NCBI RefSeq assembly: GCF_947495995.1
Contig: NZ_CANMAX010000004.1
Coordinates: forward strand, 248,001-312,000
Length of the DNA stretch: 64,000 nucleotides
DNA from: an uncultured Tenacibaculum sp.
Lineage (GTDB): Bacteria > Bacteroidota > Bacteroidia > Flavobacteriales > Flavobacteriaceae
Direction of reading: 5' to 3'
The notes beneath the pieces are model-generated. The model worked only from the letters and a program-made list of their open reading frames with translations, was not told where the DNA came from and searched no databases. A program made the translations under genes and the position numbers. This document shows, piece by piece, positions 37,595 through 45,729 of this stretch. Every line of letters begins with the position of its first letter. Within the stretch, counting starts at the first letter, position 1.

Positions 37595-38572
37595 ATGAAT
37601 ATGAAAAAAATAGTTACAATAATTTGTTGTTTCTTCCTATTTAGCTGTCAAAAAGAAAAAACAATTATAGACAAGATTAATTTTAATGGTCAGAAAGTAA
37701 ATGATTTTGCAAAGAAAATGGAAAAAGAAGAAATGATAAGTTTTTTTCGTGAAGATTATTCAGGGAATAAACTGTATAAATCATTTATTAAGGTAAAAGA
37801 TTCTACATATGATATTTATTTAAAGTTTAATTCCAATAAGTATGATCTACAAACTCTGAAAAATGTGAAAATTTACTATAATAGTAATCCTTTTTTAGGT
37901 TTTTCTGATGATACTTTAGGTGTTGTTTATAGAGCTTTTAAAAGATATTTAAATGAAGAGTATAGAGATATAAAAGATACTATTTATAGTAAGAGTTCTC
38001 TTGTTTTTCAAAATGTTTCAAGCAAAAAGATAGATACGATTTTTAGTTTTAACCATGGAAATAAGGAGATTTTATTACAAAAAAATAGACCTCTAGTAAT
38101 AAGAAAAAAGAATTACCAACAAGAGATAGAAGATACCAAGGATTCTATCTTAAATAACCAAATGATTGATGATCTTATTAGATTGGATAATCCAAATGTT
38201 TATTGGAGAAAGAGTGGTAAAAATACTATAAAGTTTCATTTAAGTGGAGGAGATGTAGTGAAATTAGACAAGTTTGATTTAAAGGTTATAAAAAGTATAA
38301 GATTTAAAGTTTTTATAAAAGATGAGTTTGATGAAACATTACATGAAACAGTTCCCATAACTTTTGAGTTACCAATAAAAATTGATAAAAGCACTCAGTT
38401 TGGTACTGCATATGAGGGAAATGAAGCTAAGTTTAAATTGACTTATAACAAAAATGATTTTAGATATAAATCTCTTGAAAAATCACGTTTATATAGAAAA
38501 AATAACAATATTAAAGTTGAGTCAAAAATTCTAGCTATTGCTTTTGATGATGGAACAGTTTTAAAAAAATAA
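37595..38572 (+). CDS. Lipoprotein of unknown function (element cargo)
   Basis: The 325-residue protein has a lipobox FLFSC (Cys18 counted from the first ATG; ATG at 37601, giving MKKIV, is an equally good start). The mature region is very rich in Lys, Asp, Asn and Ile, with beta-type alternation and no motif that I recognise. It follows the first lipoprotein gene by 94 bp in the same direction. Immunity, surface exclusion or attachment would be guesses. Confidence 0.7.
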   Translation: MNMKKIVTIICCFFLFSCQKEKTIIDKINFNGQKVNDFAKKMEKEEMISFFREDYSGNKLYKSFIKVKDSTYDIYLKFNSNKYDLQTLKNVKIYYNSNPFLGFSDDTLGVVYRAFKRYLNEEYRDIKDTIYSKSSLVFQNVSSKKIDTIFSFNHGNKEILLQKNRPLVIRKKNYQQEIEDTKDSILNNQMIDDLIRLDNPNVYWRKSGKNTIKFHLSGGDVVKLDKFDLKVIKSIRFKVFIKDEFDETLHETVPITFELPIKIDKSTQFGTAYEGNEAKFKLTYNKNDFRYKSLEKSRLYRKNNNIKVESKILAIAFDDGTVLKK

Positions 38573-38693
38573 TTTTTCCAAAATTTTTTATTTTTTCTAG
38601 AAATAAGAATGTGAAGTAACCTAAAATTCACCCCCACCCTTTTTTAATTCTGGGGATATACCCCCCTAGTAAAAATTAAAAATTTAAATAACT

Positions 38694-39035
38694 ATGGTTA
38701 AAATTGTAGATTTTAAGGTGTATAAGCGTGAAGATGAGACAGAGTTTTGCGTATTAATTGTACAAGGAGGTGTTGAAGCAGTAAAAAGTAAGGAAACGGG
38801 TAAAATTTATCTCACAGCAAGACAAGCTAGAGTTCCTTCTACATTTGATGCAACAACATGTAAGAGTCTAGTAGGAACAGATCTAGATGGTTTTGTTAGT
38901 AAAGTTGAAGTAGAACCTTATGAATACATAGATGAAAAAACAGGAGATGTTCTAAATCTAACTCACAGGTATGAATATCTCACAGAACAGGAACATGTTT
39001 TAAATGAAAACGTGGTTTACGAAGAAGTGATATAA
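38694..39035 (+). CDS. Small conserved-looking protein of the element, unknown function
   Basis: The 113-residue cytoplasmic protein has no signal peptide. The sequence has compact beta-rich stretches (VKIVDFKVYKREDETEFCVL, SKVEVEPYEYIDEKTG). It precedes the Sak4-like ATPase gene by about 110 bp, with a terminator between. Small OB-fold-like or single-strand-binding accessory proteins often sit beside Sak4-type genes, but I see no proof of such a fold. A GC-rich hairpin (GGGG-ATATA-CCCC at 38652-38664) lies 30 bp before its start. Confidence 0.65.
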   Translation: MVKIVDFKVYKREDETEFCVLIVQGGVEAVKSKETGKIYLTARQARVPSTFDATTCKSLVGTDLDGFVSKVEVEPYEYIDEKTGDVLNLTHRYEYLTEQEHVLNENVVYEEVI

Positions 39036-39062
39036 CTGATTATTTAAAAAAAGTACAAAAGA

Positions 39063-39090
39063 AGAGTTTCAAAATTGAAGCTCTTTTTTT
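39063..39090 (+). terminator. Rho-independent terminator
   Basis: A stem AGAGTTTCAA (39063-39072) and TTGAAGCTCT (39075-39084), with a small AT loop, is followed by seven Ts. It separates the 113-residue gene from the ATPase gene. Confidence 0.8.
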
Positions 39091-39147
39091 ATGCTTTGAT
39101 TAGAAGTTATACTCGCTAAAAATTATAAAAACTAAACAACTAAAATT

Positions 39148-40029
39148 ATGCAAATACAAAAAGCAGAACGCTATCAAGTAAAATTACGATTAGGTATATC
39201 AGGAGCAAGCGGATTTGGAAAAACACATTCCGCGCTATTATTGGCTTATGGAATGACACAAGATTGGACTAAAATAGCAGTCATTGATACAGAAAATAAA
39301 AGTGCTAGTTTATATTCTCATTTGGGAGATTATAACGTCATCAACTTACAACAACCTTATAGCCCTGAACGATATATTGAAGCTATTCAACTCTGTGAAA
39401 ACTCAGAGATAGAGGTTGTCATTATCGACAGTATTACTCATGAGTGGAACGGAAAAGGAGGATGTTTACAATTACACGAACAATTGGGAGGAAGATTCCA
39501 AGATTGGGCAAAAATTACTCCTCGTCATAATGCTTTTATAGAAGCTATCCTCGACTCAAAATGCCATATAATTACAACAGCAAGGAGAAAAATAGACTAC
39601 TCGTTAGATATAGGAAAAAGTGGTAGAACTAAAGTAGTAAAACATGGTACTAAAGAAATTACAAGAGAAGGTTTTGAGTATGAACTCACAGTGAATTTTG
39701 AACTGATAAACGATCAGCATTTAGCCAAAGCCAGTAAAGACAGAACAGGGCTTTTTATGGATCATCCAGAGTTTGTAATAACCAAAGAAACAGGAGAGAA
39801 ACTAATAGCATGGTGTAATCAAGGAATCTCCATAGAACAGGCACTATCAGAGATTGCAAAATGTACAACAGTAGATGGACTCAGACATCTTTATAAAAAA
39901 TATCATGTGCTACAAAAGGAGTTGCACGAAGCAATTGTAAAACGTAAAGAGGTTATTGAAAATTTAAATAACCAAATAATCACAGAACATCAAATCGTTA
40001 AAACCTTAGACAATGGAATTAATAACTAA
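39148..40029 (+). CDS. Sak4-like RecA-fold ATPase (single-strand annealing/recombination)
   Basis: The 293-residue P-loop ATPase has Walker A GASGFGKT at residues 19-26, an acidic strand AVIDTENKSASLY near 43-55 that fits the family's second motif, Walker B EVVIIDSI near 90-97, and an ITTARRK segment near 140. The order matches phage-type AAA_24/Sak4 ATPases, small RecA relatives that stimulate single-strand annealing. A helical tail follows (about 225-293). The 3' end overlaps the DUF3871 gene by 17 bp, so the two are coupled. Confidence 0.8.
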   Translation: MQIQKAERYQVKLRLGISGASGFGKTHSALLLAYGMTQDWTKIAVIDTENKSASLYSHLGDYNVINLQQPYSPERYIEAIQLCENSEIEVVIIDSITHEWNGKGGCLQLHEQLGGRFQDWAKITPRHNAFIEAILDSKCHIITTARRKIDYSLDIGKSGRTKVVKHGTKEITREGFEYELTVNFELINDQHLAKASKDRTGLFMDHPEFVITKETGEKLIAWCNQGISIEQALSEIAKCTTVDGLRHLYKKYHVLQKELHEAIVKRKEVIENLNNQIITEHQIVKTLDNGINN

Positions 40030-41005
40030 TACAAACCCTATAGAAATGATACAAGATGTATCACAAATAGTTCAAGGAACACCAACACCTAGTAAATTTA
40101 TAGAAGCCAATACCACAGCGGTTAGCTTAGATCACATAAAGAGAGATTGTATTATTCCCGTTTTTGCAAAAGACAATGAAACGACCATTTCTCACTATGA
40201 TTTTATAAACGCTACCCATGAAGTTGCAACATCTCTTTTCTCTACATCTATTAATACGCCCAATATAAGAGTTTCTCATCAAATTAAAGGTAGAGTTCCA
40301 AGTGCGATAAATAAGCCTGCAAGAGAGCTCCTAGAACATGAAAAAACAATATACTATGAGAGGATGGCATTCATGTTTGAGATTCCTAACAAGCAAATTG
40401 TCGTGAATAATCAAGTTCTGAACCTAACAATAGGCGGTGTTAGAGCCTACAATCAAGAGAATTTATACTCCAAAAAGACCATTGAGAAATTCAAGGTTTT
40501 TATAGGGTTTAAAAATACGGTATGTACAAACCTTTGTATCAGTACAGATGGTTTGAAATCAGAGATTAGAGTCAGTGGTATTTCAGAGTTACAACAGACG
40601 ATTTATGAGCTTGTAACGAATTATAATCAAGAAGCTCATCTAGGAAATATGGAAAGAATGCATAAGTTCTCATTAAATGAATTTGAGTTTGCACATCTTG
40701 TAGGGAAAATGAAACTGTACCACTTTTTGCGTAAAAGTAATAAAAAAGACAAGTTTCCAATTCAGCTTACAGATTCACAAATTACCTCAGTAGTCAAAGG
40801 GTATTACAAGGATCCTAATTTTAGGTGCTCAGAGAATAATGATTTGAATTTATGGAATTTGTACAACTTATTCACAGAAGCTAATAAATCGTCTTACATA
40901 GACAGTAACTTAGAGCGGAATGTCAATACGTACGAGTTTGTTCAAAACATAGGGAACTCTCTTCAGAATAAGTCTGCTAATTGGTACTTGCAACATATTT
41001 TATAG
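40013..41005 (+). CDS. DUF3871 family protein
   Basis: The 330-residue protein resembles DUF3871, a family found mainly in Bacteroidota mobile elements and plasmids. Recognisable parts are the DxxNATHEVA-like segment (SHYDFINATHEVATSLF), the basic HQIKGRVPSAINKPARELL stretch and a C-terminal NWYLQHIL end. No catalytic motif is evident. Its overlap with the Sak4-like gene suggests a joint role in replication or recombination of the element. Confidence 0.8.
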   Translation: MELITNTNPIEMIQDVSQIVQGTPTPSKFIEANTTAVSLDHIKRDCIIPVFAKDNETTISHYDFINATHEVATSLFSTSINTPNIRVSHQIKGRVPSAINKPARELLEHEKTIYYERMAFMFEIPNKQIVVNNQVLNLTIGGVRAYNQENLYSKKTIEKFKVFIGFKNTVCTNLCISTDGLKSEIRVSGISELQQTIYELVTNYNQEAHLGNMERMHKFSLNEFEFAHLVGKMKLYHFLRKSNKKDKFPIQLTDSQITSVVKGYYKDPNFRCSENNDLNLWNLYNLFTEANKSSYIDSNLERNVNTYEFVQNIGNSLQNKSANWYLQHIL

Positions 41006-41025
41006 CTCTTTTGTGATTATATGCG

Positions 41026-41277
41026 ATGAGAGAAAATGAATTAATAGAACAACTACAATACACAAATTCAAATGAGTTGTTGGTAGTAACATGGTACAAT
41101 GAGTTAATTGTTTTAAAGTGTCCTTTTAAAGTAATGGCAGTTGATAAAATTGGGCATATTAAAAAGGGAGAATTTGTTCTGGTAGATAAAGTAAAGGTAA
41201 CCCCTGATTTAATAACAGTTTTTCTAATTCATAATCAGGCATTTTATTATTCTCACTTTAAGATTCTTTTAGTTTAG
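41026..41277 (+). CDS. Small hypothetical protein of the element
   Basis: The 83-residue protein starts at ATG 41026, 20 bp after the DUF3871 gene. The sequence looks like a single beta-barrel (SNELLVVTWYNELIVLKCPF, GEFVLVDKVKVTPDLITVF), possibly SH3-like or KOW-like. This is a visual impression only. It probably belongs to the same transcript as the two genes before it. Confidence 0.6.
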   Translation: MRENELIEQLQYTNSNELLVVTWYNELIVLKCPFKVMAVDKIGHIKKGEFVLVDKVKVTPDLITVFLIHNQAFYYSHFKILLV

Positions 41278-41370
41278 TAGATGGTATTGATTTTTTAAGT
41301 TAAAACTTCGTTATTAATTACAAAAGTTTTTTTACATTAATCATGATTTTGGTAATGCCTTCAAGTTTAT

Positions 41371-41406
41371 ATAGTACAATTAATTTTAGCTTATTGTATG
41401 TACTAT
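41371..41406. promoter_or_regulatory. Inverted repeat in the 244-bp gap before the polymerase-like gene
   Basis: ATAGTACAAT (41371-41380) faces ATTGTATGTACTAT (41393-41406), an interrupted inverted repeat with a 4-nt insertion. The gap 41278-41521 is otherwise AT-rich and holds no further gene. The site may be an operator or replication-related; the function is not known. Confidence 0.35.
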
Positions 41407-41521
41407 AAAGGTAAAAACGAGAATCTTACAAAATTTCTATTTTAGTATAACCCAGTTTTGTAAAAGTTCATTAAATAAGTTTATAAGGGTTAATAAACTA
41501 GTAACTAAATTATTATTCATA

Positions 41522-43582
41522 ATGATTAAGAATATGATAGAGAAGAATAATAAATTATTTGTACCTAAAAATTTAGATTTAGAGTATTTAGCGCAAAAAA
41601 ATCCACCAAATTTTAAACCATTTAAGTTAGATAAATTAAAGTATATTTTATCCTTAATATCTGAGTTAAGAGTTTCAAATAAAGATTTACTTTTTGAAGA
41701 TTATACACCAATAAACGCTAGTTTATTGCAAAAGAAAATTCAGAATTATAAAGATTATTTGAATTACTTGATAGATGATTTACGAATTGTTAAATCAGAT
41801 AATTCTTATGTAAATAATTTGAAATCTAGAGGGTATCGTTTTGAAAATGGTTATAACACGTTTTTGAAAACGGTTGATGTAACTGATATTAGCTTGAGTA
41901 AAGCTATAGATAAGGATATTAAAAAATCTGAGGTTACACTAGATGGCTTAGATTATCTTACAAAGTGGTATAACGATAAATTAAAAATTGATTATACAGC
42001 TTGTAAAGAATTCTTAGATAGGGAGTATGAATTAAAAATAATGTTTCCAGAATTGAGAGACTATGATATGATAAAAAAAGCGTACAGGATACCTTTAAAT
42101 CAATATAATAGCTCTTTTATATCTCTAAGTAAAATTTATACAAAACAGTTTTTTCTGAAACGAGATAGTAATGTCTACAGATTTCATTCAAATTTAACGA
42201 ATGTCAGCAGTATACTAAGAAATGCTATTACTTATGATGGTCAAAAATTAGTAAACATTGATATAACTAATTCTCAACCATATTTCAGTTCTATATTATT
42301 TAAATCAGATTTTTGGAAAAAAAGCCAAAAACTTTCTTCAACAAATAACAATGTATTTAATATATCAAATATTAAAAATAATAATCTTTACATTATGTTA
42401 GGAGATATTGAATCCCCTGATGTAACAGAGGATATTATTGAGTTTGTTGACCTAGCATGTCAAGGAAGATTGTATGAGGTTTTGCAAGAGAAGTTTAAAA
42501 AAATTGGCTTTGAGTTTAGTACAAGAAATGATGTTAAAAAAGCAATATTTCAAGTACTTTTTACTTCAAATCAGTTTATTGGACAACCTGATGCAAAACC
42601 TAAAAAACTTTTTTCTGAAATTTTTCCTCACGTATATAGGTTCTTTAATTTAATTAAAAAAGGAGATAAGACAATATTGCCAAGATTACTACAATCTATA
42701 GAAAGTTATGTTGTAATTGATGTTTTGTGTAAGAAAATAGAGCAGGAGCATCCTGAAATACCTATTTTTCCAATACATGATAGTATTGCAACTACAGTAA
42801 AATATAGAGATGTTGTAAAAAAAGTAATGTTAGAAGAATGTCATAAGTTATTAGGTATTCCTCCTGTATTAAAGTTTGAGTACTGGGAAAAAGATCTTTT
42901 AATTGATAGAATTAAAGAGTTAGAGTCTAAAATTGAAACTAATACTTTTATTGTGTACAAGGCAACTAATATACTTACAAATGAGGTATATATAGGTGCT
43001 AGTACAAAATCTCTAAAAGAGAGAGTTAAAGATCATAAATACAAATCTACTGTTCATAATAATAGAAAGTTTTACAATGCAATTAATACTTATGGATTTG
43101 ATAATTTTAGATGGGAACAGATAGATACAGCCTCTAATTTAGAAGAGTTAGCTTTTAAGGAAAAGAGTTATATTGTAGAATACAATTCTAAGCTTAAAGG
43201 CTACAATTCAGATTGTGGAGGTGGCTTTTCCAAGATTGTATATCAATATTCTAAGGAAGGAGTCCTATTAGATCAATTTGATAGTTTAAATGATGCAGCT
43301 GCAAAAGTAACATCTAACAAACAGCAAATTAGTCGTGCTTGTTTAACTAGTAATATCTATAAAGGTTTCGTATGGAGTTATAATGATTCCTTTGAGAGTT
43401 CTAAAATAGAGGATAGAAGAACAAAAAAAGTTTTTCAATATTCTTTAAATGATGAATGTATTGGAGTATTTGACTCTGTAGCTGAAGCGTCTAGTTATAC
43501 TGGTTTTAATAGAACAAGCATTGCAAAAGTTTGTAGAGGAGAACGCAACAAATGCGGAGAATTTAAATGGAGCTATGAATAA
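41522..43582 (+). CDS. Putative single-subunit polymerase-like domain fused to GIY-YIG endonuclease and two NUMOD-type repeats
   Basis: The 686-residue protein has three parts. Residues ~150-460 resemble the palm of family A DNA polymerases/T7-type RNA polymerases: R220-F-H-S-N-L-T-N before the palm, a motif-A-like VNID247ITNSQ252P, a motif-B-like R335-NDV-K339 with aromatic residues downstream, and a motif-C-like PIFPIH419D420SIATT. Residues ~475-570 are a GIY-YIG nuclease (VYKATN, VYIGAST, then SLKERVKDHK with the catalytic Arg, and a downstream Glu). Residues ~573-625 and ~635-686 are two related NUMOD1-like DNA-binding repeats (VYQYSKEG / VFQYSLND). GIY-YIG-NUMOD tails are typical of homing endonucleases; here the tail is joined in frame to the polymerase-like part. 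The nuclease part is solid; the polymerase assignment is inferred from motif order. Confidence 0.7.
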   Translation: MIKNMIEKNNKLFVPKNLDLEYLAQKNPPNFKPFKLDKLKYILSLISELRVSNKDLLFEDYTPINASLLQKKIQNYKDYLNYLIDDLRIVKSDNSYVNNLKSRGYRFENGYNTFLKTVDVTDISLSKAIDKDIKKSEVTLDGLDYLTKWYNDKLKIDYTACKEFLDREYELKIMFPELRDYDMIKKAYRIPLNQYNSSFISLSKIYTKQFFLKRDSNVYRFHSNLTNVSSILRNAITYDGQKLVNIDITNSQPYFSSILFKSDFWKKSQKLSSTNNNVFNISNIKNNNLYIMLGDIESPDVTEDIIEFVDLACQGRLYEVLQEKFKKIGFEFSTRNDVKKAIFQVLFTSNQFIGQPDAKPKKLFSEIFPHVYRFFNLIKKGDKTILPRLLQSIESYVVIDVLCKKIEQEHPEIPIFPIHDSIATTVKYRDVVKKVMLEECHKLLGIPPVLKFEYWEKDLLIDRIKELESKIETNTFIVYKATNILTNEVYIGASTKSLKERVKDHKYKSTVHNNRKFYNAINTYGFDNFRWEQIDTASNLEELAFKEKSYIVEYNSKLKGYNSDCGGGFSKIVYQYSKEGVLLDQFDSLNDAAAKVTSNKQQISRACLTSNIYKGFVWSYNDSFESSKIEDRRTKKVFQYSLNDECIGVFDSVAEASSYTGFNRTSIAKVCRGERNKCGEFKWSYE

Positions 43583-43596
43583 ATTAGTTATAATTG

Positions 43597-43625
43597 AGAG
43601 GAGTGTTAATCACTCCTCTTTTTGT
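43597..43625 (+). terminator. Rho-independent terminator of the polymerase-like gene
   Basis: A 9-bp stem AGAGGAGTG (43597-43605) and CACTCCTCT (43611-43619), loop TTAAT, is followed by a T run, 15 bp after the stop at 43582. Confidence 0.9.
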
Positions 43626-43677
43626 TTTATTGAATATTTTATTTTTAGTAATTTAATTCGTCTAACGATTTTAAAAT

Positions 43678-44586
43678 CTATTTATCCTTTTTATAGTCGC
43701 CCACAAGCTTAATTGAGCTTGTAATTCCACTTTCAAATTTAAATCTGAAACCAATTGTATATCTTGATATTGATATAGTTATAGAGTCATTTCCTCTTTT
43801 GTTAATTATATAATTTTGACTTTCTTGCCAAGGTATTACATCAAGGCTTGCTTTCTCTTTGTTATAGTTGTATTCTGCGATGATATGATTTTTTCCTGAA
43901 TCTAAAATTAAATTACACGCATTCAAAATTTGACTTTTGTTAAGTTGTTTAATAGTAGAACCTAGTTCATCTCTCAACAGTCTTAAAAAATTTGTTCTAC
44001 TTTCATTAGCATGTGAATAGATTTTATCAGCAAAACGAGCTTTAGTTAATCCAACGTTAATTGCATTATTATCAATTTTTTTCTTGAGTATAGAGATATT
44101 TGTTTCATTAGTGTTAAGTATTGAGTTTAAAAAATCAATGTAATAACCGTCAAATTTATTGTTGAAACTAAGTTGCTCATTTTTTGCGTTAAAATATTTT
44201 TCTAAAAGACTTTTAGCTCCCATATTTTTTGAAAGTATCTGTCTTAAGTTTTTAGCACATTTTAACGAATATGCATTAAAGGAATTATCTATACTTTTAA
44301 CTTTTATATCGTCAGTTATAGTGTTTCCAGTTGCACCAGAATTTACACCTATGTCATTGATTTCTACAATATCATTATTTACATGGTCACAAATAAGCTC
44401 AGCACTTAATTTTCCTATTTTTTTAATAGAAAGTATTTCGTTTTCTAAAAAAAGTTCAGAATGTTCTTTTAGTTTATTATTATCATTTAAAGGAGAGTCT
44501 AATATTGCATCAGGAAATTTTTCGTTTAAATAAATACAGGTAAAGAATTGATGAAGTTTTCCAGCAGAGTCTGATTTATTAGCCAT
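43678..44586 (-). CDS. Putative type II restriction endonuclease
   Basis: The 302-residue cytoplasmic protein lies back-to-back with a 5-methylcytosine methylase, the standard divergent layout of a type II system. The N-terminus (MANKSDSAGKLHQFF) resembles the start of HaeIII-type endonucleases as I remember them. A candidate PD-(D/E)xK core lies near residues 90-110 (TITDDIKVKSID followed by YSLKCAKN). The protein family cannot be fixed by eye, and the restriction role rests mainly on the methylase partner. It is transcribed away from the methylase, toward the polymerase-like gene. Confidence 0.7.
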   Translation of the reverse strand: MANKSDSAGKLHQFFTCIYLNEKFPDAILDSPLNDNNKLKEHSELFLENEILSIKKIGKLSAELICDHVNNDIVEINDIGVNSGATGNTITDDIKVKSIDNSFNAYSLKCAKNLRQILSKNMGAKSLLEKYFNAKNEQLSFNNKFDGYYIDFLNSILNTNETNISILKKKIDNNAINVGLTKARFADKIYSHANESRTNFLRLLRDELGSTIKQLNKSQILNACNLILDSGKNHIIAEYNYNKEKASLDVIPWQESQNYIINKRGNDSITISISRYTIGFRFKFESGITSSIKLVGDYKKDK

Positions 44587-44629
44587 AGATTTTTTTTAAT
44601 TTAATAGTGAGATTTAGTAGGTAAATATA

Positions 44630-44637
44630 TAATTTTG
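44630..44637 (+). promoter_or_regulatory. Predicted -7 promoter element (TAATTTTG) of the methylase gene
   Basis: TAATTTTG matches the flavobacterial consensus TAnnTTTG exactly and lies 16 bp before the methylase ATG at 44654, implying a very short leader. A good -33 TTG is not seen at the expected distance. Confidence 0.45.
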
Positions 44638-44653
44638 AAAATTAATTTTTAAC

Positions 44654-45703
44654 ATGAAAGTAGTATCATTTTTTTCTGGAGCTGGAGGATTGGATCTCGG
44701 ATTTCAAAAGGCTGGTTATGATATAGTATGGGCAAATGAGTTTGATAAAGAAATTTGGTCTACATATGAATTTAACCATCCTGATACAGTATTGGATAGA
44801 AGAAGTATTGTTGATGTTCAATCTAAAGAAGTTCCTGACTGTGAGGGTATAATAGGAGGTCCTCCTTGTCAAAGTTGGAGTGCAGCAGGTTCTCATAAAG
44901 GTATAGATGATAAACGGGGTAAACTCTTTTTTGATTTTATAAGGATATTAGAAGATAAGCAACCCACATTCTTTTTAGCTGAAAATGTTTCAGGTATATT
45001 AGCTCCTAGGCATTCTAATGCCTTAAAAAATATTATAAGTAGTTTTGAAGGAGCTGGTTATAATGTTGTGTATAAGTTGTTAAATGCTAAGGACTTTAAT
45101 GTTCCACAAGATAGGAAACGAGTAATTTTTATTGGTTACAATAAAAATAAAACTAATAATAGAGTATTTAAATTTCCAAAGATTAATAATTCTGTAGTAG
45201 CTCTAGAAGATGTAATATGGGATTTAAAAGATAATGCAATACCTGCTTTAGATAAGAACTATAGCAATTTAGATAGTTGTAATATTTTAAATCATGAGTA
45301 TTTTATTGGTTCTTATTCTACGATTTATATGTCTAGAAATCGAGTAAGAACTTGGGAAGAACAATCTTTCACCATTCAAGCAGGAGCAAGGCATGCACCA
45401 ATACATCCGAATGCTCCAAAAATGATAAAGTTAGAGAAAGATAAACAAATTTTTGCTCCAGGATTTGAGAATTTATATAGGAGGTTATCAGTAAGAGAAT
45501 GTGCTAGAATTCAGACATTTCCTGATGACTTTAAGTTTATTTATACAAAAGTTGCTGCAGGATATAAAATGATAGGGAATGCTGTACCTGTTAATATGGC
45601 TTATTCATTGGCTATGATGGTCAAGGAAGATTTAGAAAGTATGACTAAATTAAATAATGAAAGGGTGATATTAAGAGAGAATAAAATAGATATCAATTTA
45701 TAA
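44654..45703 (+). CDS. DNA (cytosine-5) methyltransferase, M.HaeIII-like
   Basis: The 349-residue C5 methylase has motif I FFSGAGGLDLGFQKAGYD, catalytic motif IV GGPPCQSW with Cys72, motif VI ENVSG, motif VIII QDRKRVIFIG, and motifs IX/X RECARIQTFPDDF and GYKMIGNAVPVN. Large parts match M.HaeIII as I remember it (GIDDKRGKLFFDFIRIL, EYFIGSYSTIYMSRNRVRTW). The target-recognition stretch (SFTIQAGARHAPIHPNAP) differs from that of HaeIII, so the target may not be GGCC. It protects element and host DNA from the divergent endonuclease and is the last gene before attR. Confidence 0.93.
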   Translation: MKVVSFFSGAGGLDLGFQKAGYDIVWANEFDKEIWSTYEFNHPDTVLDRRSIVDVQSKEVPDCEGIIGGPPCQSWSAAGSHKGIDDKRGKLFFDFIRILEDKQPTFFLAENVSGILAPRHSNALKNIISSFEGAGYNVVYKLLNAKDFNVPQDRKRVIFIGYNKNKTNNRVFKFPKINNSVVALEDVIWDLKDNAIPALDKNYSNLDSCNILNHEYFIGSYSTIYMSRNRVRTWEEQSFTIQAGARHAPIHPNAPKMIKLEKDKQIFAPGFENLYRRLSVRECARIQTFPDDFKFIYTKVAAGYKMIGNAVPVNMAYSLAMMVKEDLESMTKLNNERVILRENKIDINL

Positions 45704-45729
45704 ACACTGTTAATATTAATAAAACACCA

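Noticed and set aside
43521..43712. Small plus-strand frame overlapping the end of the polymerase-like gene
   Set aside because: It reads through the terminator hairpin and overlaps two genes; nothing supports translation.
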